Of a stretch of 60,949 bases of DNA, positions 58,420-60,949 are shown one piece after another. The first letter of the stretch is position 1. Every line of letters starts with the position of its first letter. This DNA is from Massilia sp. Bi118. Lineage in GTDB: Bacteria > Pseudomonadota > Gammaproteobacteria > Burkholderiales > Burkholderiaceae_D. Made by a program: the position numbers and the translations under genes. A model generated the notes under the pieces. That model made no database searches, had not been told where the DNA came from, and worked only from the letters and a program-made list of their open reading frames with translations. The DNA lies in the NCBI RefSeq assembly GCF_918697865.1, contig NZ_CAKKMV010000023.1:1-60949 (forward strand). The letters are read 5' to 3'.

Positions 58420-60949
58420 GCCGCCATCATACCATCCAGGCGCGCCAGGACGGCCTCGAGGTCTTCCAGCTTGTAGGGCTTGGCGACGATCCAGAACGGG
58501 AAACCGATGGCGTCGCGCTCCGGAGCGCCGTAGCCGGAGGCGAAGGCCACCCGCAGCCCCGGCTGCGCCTCGACCGCCAGCTGCGCCAGGTCGACGCCCG
58601 ACTTGCCGGCCAGGTCGATGTCGGTGAACAGCAGGTCGAAGCCGCTTTCCTTCAGCAGGCCGGCGGCGGCATCGAGCGTGGTGGCGCCGCTCACCTGGTG
58701 GCCCAGGGCCTCGAACAGGCTGCAGGTCATCTTCATCAGGTCCGGATTGTCTTCCGCCACCAGGATGCGGCGCTGGACCGGCCCGGGCTTCACCCCGCCC
58801 GCGGGCGGGACGGCCGGGATGCCGCGATTGGCCAGCAGGTGGCGCACCTTGCGCGCCAGCTGGTCGCGGCCATAGGGCTTGGACAGCAGCTCGACGCCCG
58901 GATCGAGGCGGCCGCCGTGCACGATCGCGTTCTGCGTGTAGCCCGAGGTGAACAGCACCGCCAGTCCCGGCAGGTGGGCCTTGGCCTGGCGCGCCAGTTC
59001 CGGGCTGCGCAACGGTCCGGGCATCACGACGTCGGTGAACAGCAGGTCGATCGGCATGCCGCTCTGGACGATCACCAGGGCGGCCGTGGCGTTGTCCGCC
59101 TTCAGCACGCGGTAGCCCAGGCTGCCCAGCATCTCGACCACGGTGCGCTGCACGGCCGGGTCGTCCTCGACCACCAGCACGGTCTCGCTGCCGCCTTCGG
59201 CCGGGCCGCCGGTCAGGCGCGTCACGCTGGTCTCGACCTCGAAGCTGCGCGGGAAGTAGAGCTTGACCGTGGTGCCCTCGCCGACTTCGGAGTAGATGCG
59301 GAAGTGGCCGCCGGTCTGCTTGACGAAGCCGTAGGCCATCGACAGGCCCAGGCCGGTGCCCACGCCTTCCGGCTTGGTCGTGAAGAAGGGCTCGCAGGCG
59401 CGTTCCAGCACTTCCCTGCTCATGCCGCTGCCGGTGTCCGACACCGCGATCAGCACGTACTGGCCGGGCGTGATGTCCGGCTCGGCCGCCACGTAGGAAT
59501 CGTCGAGCAGCGCATTGCCGATCTCGATCGTCAAGCGGCCGCCGTTCGGCATCGCATCGCGCGCATTGATGGCCAGGTTCAGGATCACGTTTTCGAGCTG
59601 GTTCGGGTCGACCACGGTGTTCCACAGGCCGCCGCCGCGCACGGTCTCGATCTGGATGGTCTCGCCCAGCGCGCGCCGCAGCAGGTCGTCCATGGCGCCG
59701 ACGATGCGGCCCGGATTCACCACCACCGGCTGCAGCGGCTGGCGCCGCGCGAAGGCCAGCAACTGCGAGGACAGTTTGCCGCCGCGCTCGACCGCCTGCA
59801 GGGCGGTCTCCAGTAGCTGCCGGTCGTCGGCGCCGGAGGTCCGGCGCTGCAGCAGCTCGAGGTTGCCGCCGACCACCTGCAGGATGTTGTTGAAGTCGTG
59901 CGCCACGCCGCCGGTCAGCTTGCCGATCGCCTCCAGCTTCTGCGAGCGCTGCAGCGCGTGCTGGGCCGCCGACAGTTCTTCGGTGCGGGCGCTGACCAGC
60001 GACTCCAGCTCCATCTGGTGCCGCGCCAGCTCATCCTGGGCCTGCTTCTGTTCGGTCACGTCGCTGCCCTGCACGAAGATGCCGATCACCGCGCCCATCG
60101 GATCCAGCACCGGCTGGTAGATGAAGTCCAGGTGGCGCGTGGCGGTGGCGCCGCCCGGGCCGCTGTCCAGCGCGACGGGCACGGCGCGCCCGATGAAGGC
60201 CTTGCCGGTGCGGTAGACCTCGTCGAGCAGGGCCGGGAAGCCTTGCGCTTCCACTTCGGGCAAGGCGCTGCGGATCGGCTTGCCGATCAGTTCACGGCCG
60301 CCGGTCAGGCTGCGGTAGGCGGCATTCGCCAGCTCGAACACGTGGTCGGGGCCACGCATCACGCAAATGAAACCGGGCGCCTGCTCGAACAGGCGCTGCA
60401 GGTGCATCTTGTCGCCCTGCAGTTCGTTGGCCAGCTTGAGGGCCGAATGCGCTTCGGCCAGGGCCGCGGTGCGCTGCTCGACCATGCGCTCGAGTTCTTC
60501 CTGCTTGCGGCGCAGGTTCTCTGCCGCCAGCACGCGCTCGGTGACGTCGCTCCCCTGCGAGAAGATGCCGACCACGGTCCCGCTTTCGTCGACGATGGGC
60601 TGGTAGACGAAGTCGATGTAGCGCAGCACGGCCTCGCCGCCGCCGGCCGGGATCACGCCCAGCGGCAGCGCCGTGCCGACGAAGGCCTGGCCGCTGGCGA
60701 ACACCTGGTCGAGCAGCTCGAAGAACTGCTGGCCTTCGAGCTCGGGCAGCGCCTCGCGCACCGGCTTGCCGATGATGTCCTTGAAGCCGGCCAGGCGGTG
60801 GTGGGCATGGTTCTGCAACTCGTACACGTGCCCGGGGCCGCGGAAAAAGCAGACGAAGCCCGGCGCCTGCTCGAACAGGCGCAGCAGCTCGCGGTAGGGG
60901 CGGCTGATCTTGGCCTGTTCAAGTGCGGATTCGGTGGCGAGGGTCGGGG
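58416..60949 (-). CDS. Hybrid histidine kinase with two PAS and two receiver domains, 5' end missing
   Basis: The frame runs off the right edge, so the N-terminus is missing. Visible are two PAS domains of nearly identical wording (LFEQAPGFVC and LFEQAPGFIC), coiled coils, HisKA with the phospho-His in GGVAHDFNNILQ, HATPase_c (NARDAMPNGG, GTGLGLSMAYG), and two receivers with Asp in LLFTDVVMP and LLFTDIDLA. The second receiver is followed by a short tail. It may feed phosphate through two receivers. It shares an operon with the DUF5710 gene and is convergent with the other hybrid kinase. Confidence 0.92.
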   Translation of the reverse strand, partial: PTLATESALEQAKISRPYRELLRLFEQAPGFVCFFRGPGHVYELQNHAHHRLAGFKDIIGKPVREALPELEGQQFFELLDQVFASGQAFVGTALPLGVIPAGGGEAVLRYIDFVYQPIVDESGTVVGIFSQGSDVTERVLAAENLRRKQEELERMVEQRTAALAEAHSALKLANELQGDKMHLQRLFEQAPGFICVMRGPDHVFELANAAYRSLTGGRELIGKPIRSALPEVEAQGFPALLDEVYRTGKAFIGRAVPVALDSGPGGATATRHLDFIYQPVLDPMGAVIGIFVQGSDVTEQKQAQDELARHQMELESLVSARTEELSAAQHALQRSQKLEAIGKLTGGVAHDFNNILQVVGGNLELLQRRTSGADDRQLLETALQAVERGGKLSSQLLAFARRQPLQPVVVNPGRIVGAMDDLLRRALGETIQIETVRGGGLWNTVVDPNQLENVILNLAINARDAMPNGGRLTIEIGNALLDDSYVAAEPDITPGQYVLIAVSDTGSGMSREVLERACEPFFTTKPEGVGTGLGLSMAYGFVKQTGGHFRIYSEVGEGTTVKLYFPRSFEVETSVTRLTGGPAEGGSETVLVVEDDPAVQRTVVEMLGSLGYRVLKADNATAALVIVQSGMPIDLLFTDVVMPGPLRSPELARQAKAHLPGLAVLFTSGYTQNAIVHGGRLDPGVELLSKPYGRDQLARKVRHLLANRGIPAVPPAGGVKPGPVQRRILVAEDNPDLMKMTCSLFEALGHQVSGATTLDAAAGLLKESGFDLLFTDIDLAGKSGVDLAQLAVEAQPGLRVAFASGYGAPERDAIGFPFWIVAKPYKLEDLEAVLARLDGMMAA

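Overview
The window is high-GC DNA that reads like an Oxalobacteraceae genome of the Massilia/Telluria/Duganella type. The evidence is a PrsT plus PEP-CTERM pair, a betaproteobacterial minor-pilin operon, many c-di-GMP proteins, and ATTCCC-N8-GGGAAT repeat palindromes. The genus is an inference from gene content; there is no rRNA here. I saw no tRNA, rRNA, CRISPR array, transposase or integrase. Genes are packed tightly, no gene-free gap exceeds 300 bases, and many operon neighbours share ATGA or TGATG stop/start overlaps.

Layout. 1-1.7 kb: end of a histidine kinase, a repeat palindrome, and gluconokinase with its LacI-type regulator. 1.9-9.3 kb: a small Gly/Gln-rich protein, a PAS-GGDEF-EAL protein, a lipid kinase, a TetR regulator, an amino-acid-type binding protein, a MaoC-like hydratase and two UspA proteins. 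9.2-14.5 kb: an envelope operon (flavin reductase, TPR-YaiO barrel, LTA-synthase-like transferase, secreted TIM-barrel protein). 14.6-23.2 kb: a DUF3108 protein and the type IV minor pilin operon pilE-fimT-pilV-pilW-pilX-pilY1, preceded by two 21-bp tandem repeats. 23.4-26.3 kb: an MEDS sensor, a GSDEF/EAL protein and a GNAT acetyltransferase. 26.5-32.2 kb: two GH92 mannosidases and a LacI regulator, with a palindromic operator at the promoter. 32.2-33.6 kb: an ECF41 sigma factor facing a carboxymuconolactone-decarboxylase gene, with matching back-to-back ECF41 promoters.

34-42.3 kb is the most unusual part. It holds DUF350, SPFH-SHOCT, a double DUF4178 zinc-ribbon protein, a tiny Gly/Ser-rich membrane protein and SpeD on one strand. 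On the other strand are a membrane-embedded spermidine-synthase-like protein and a Tat-exported FAD oxidoreductase. A PP2C-type phosphatase and an NTF2-like protein follow. I read it as a polyamine-linked membrane-homeostasis system. Related DUF350/SPFH/polyamine gene sets have been noted by genome-context studies, but the function is not settled.

42.3-49.4 kb: YjbQ, a small secreted protein resembling one RND-pump porter subdomain, PrsT facing a PEP-CTERM protein with a good sigma-54 promoter, and a GGDEF protein fused in an operon with an odd DRE-TIM lyase-like enzyme. 49.4-60.9 kb: a TPR protein, a small unknown protein, a PaoABC-type periplasmic molybdenum aldehyde oxidase, and two large hybrid histidine kinases around a DUF5710 protein; the last runs off the window edge.
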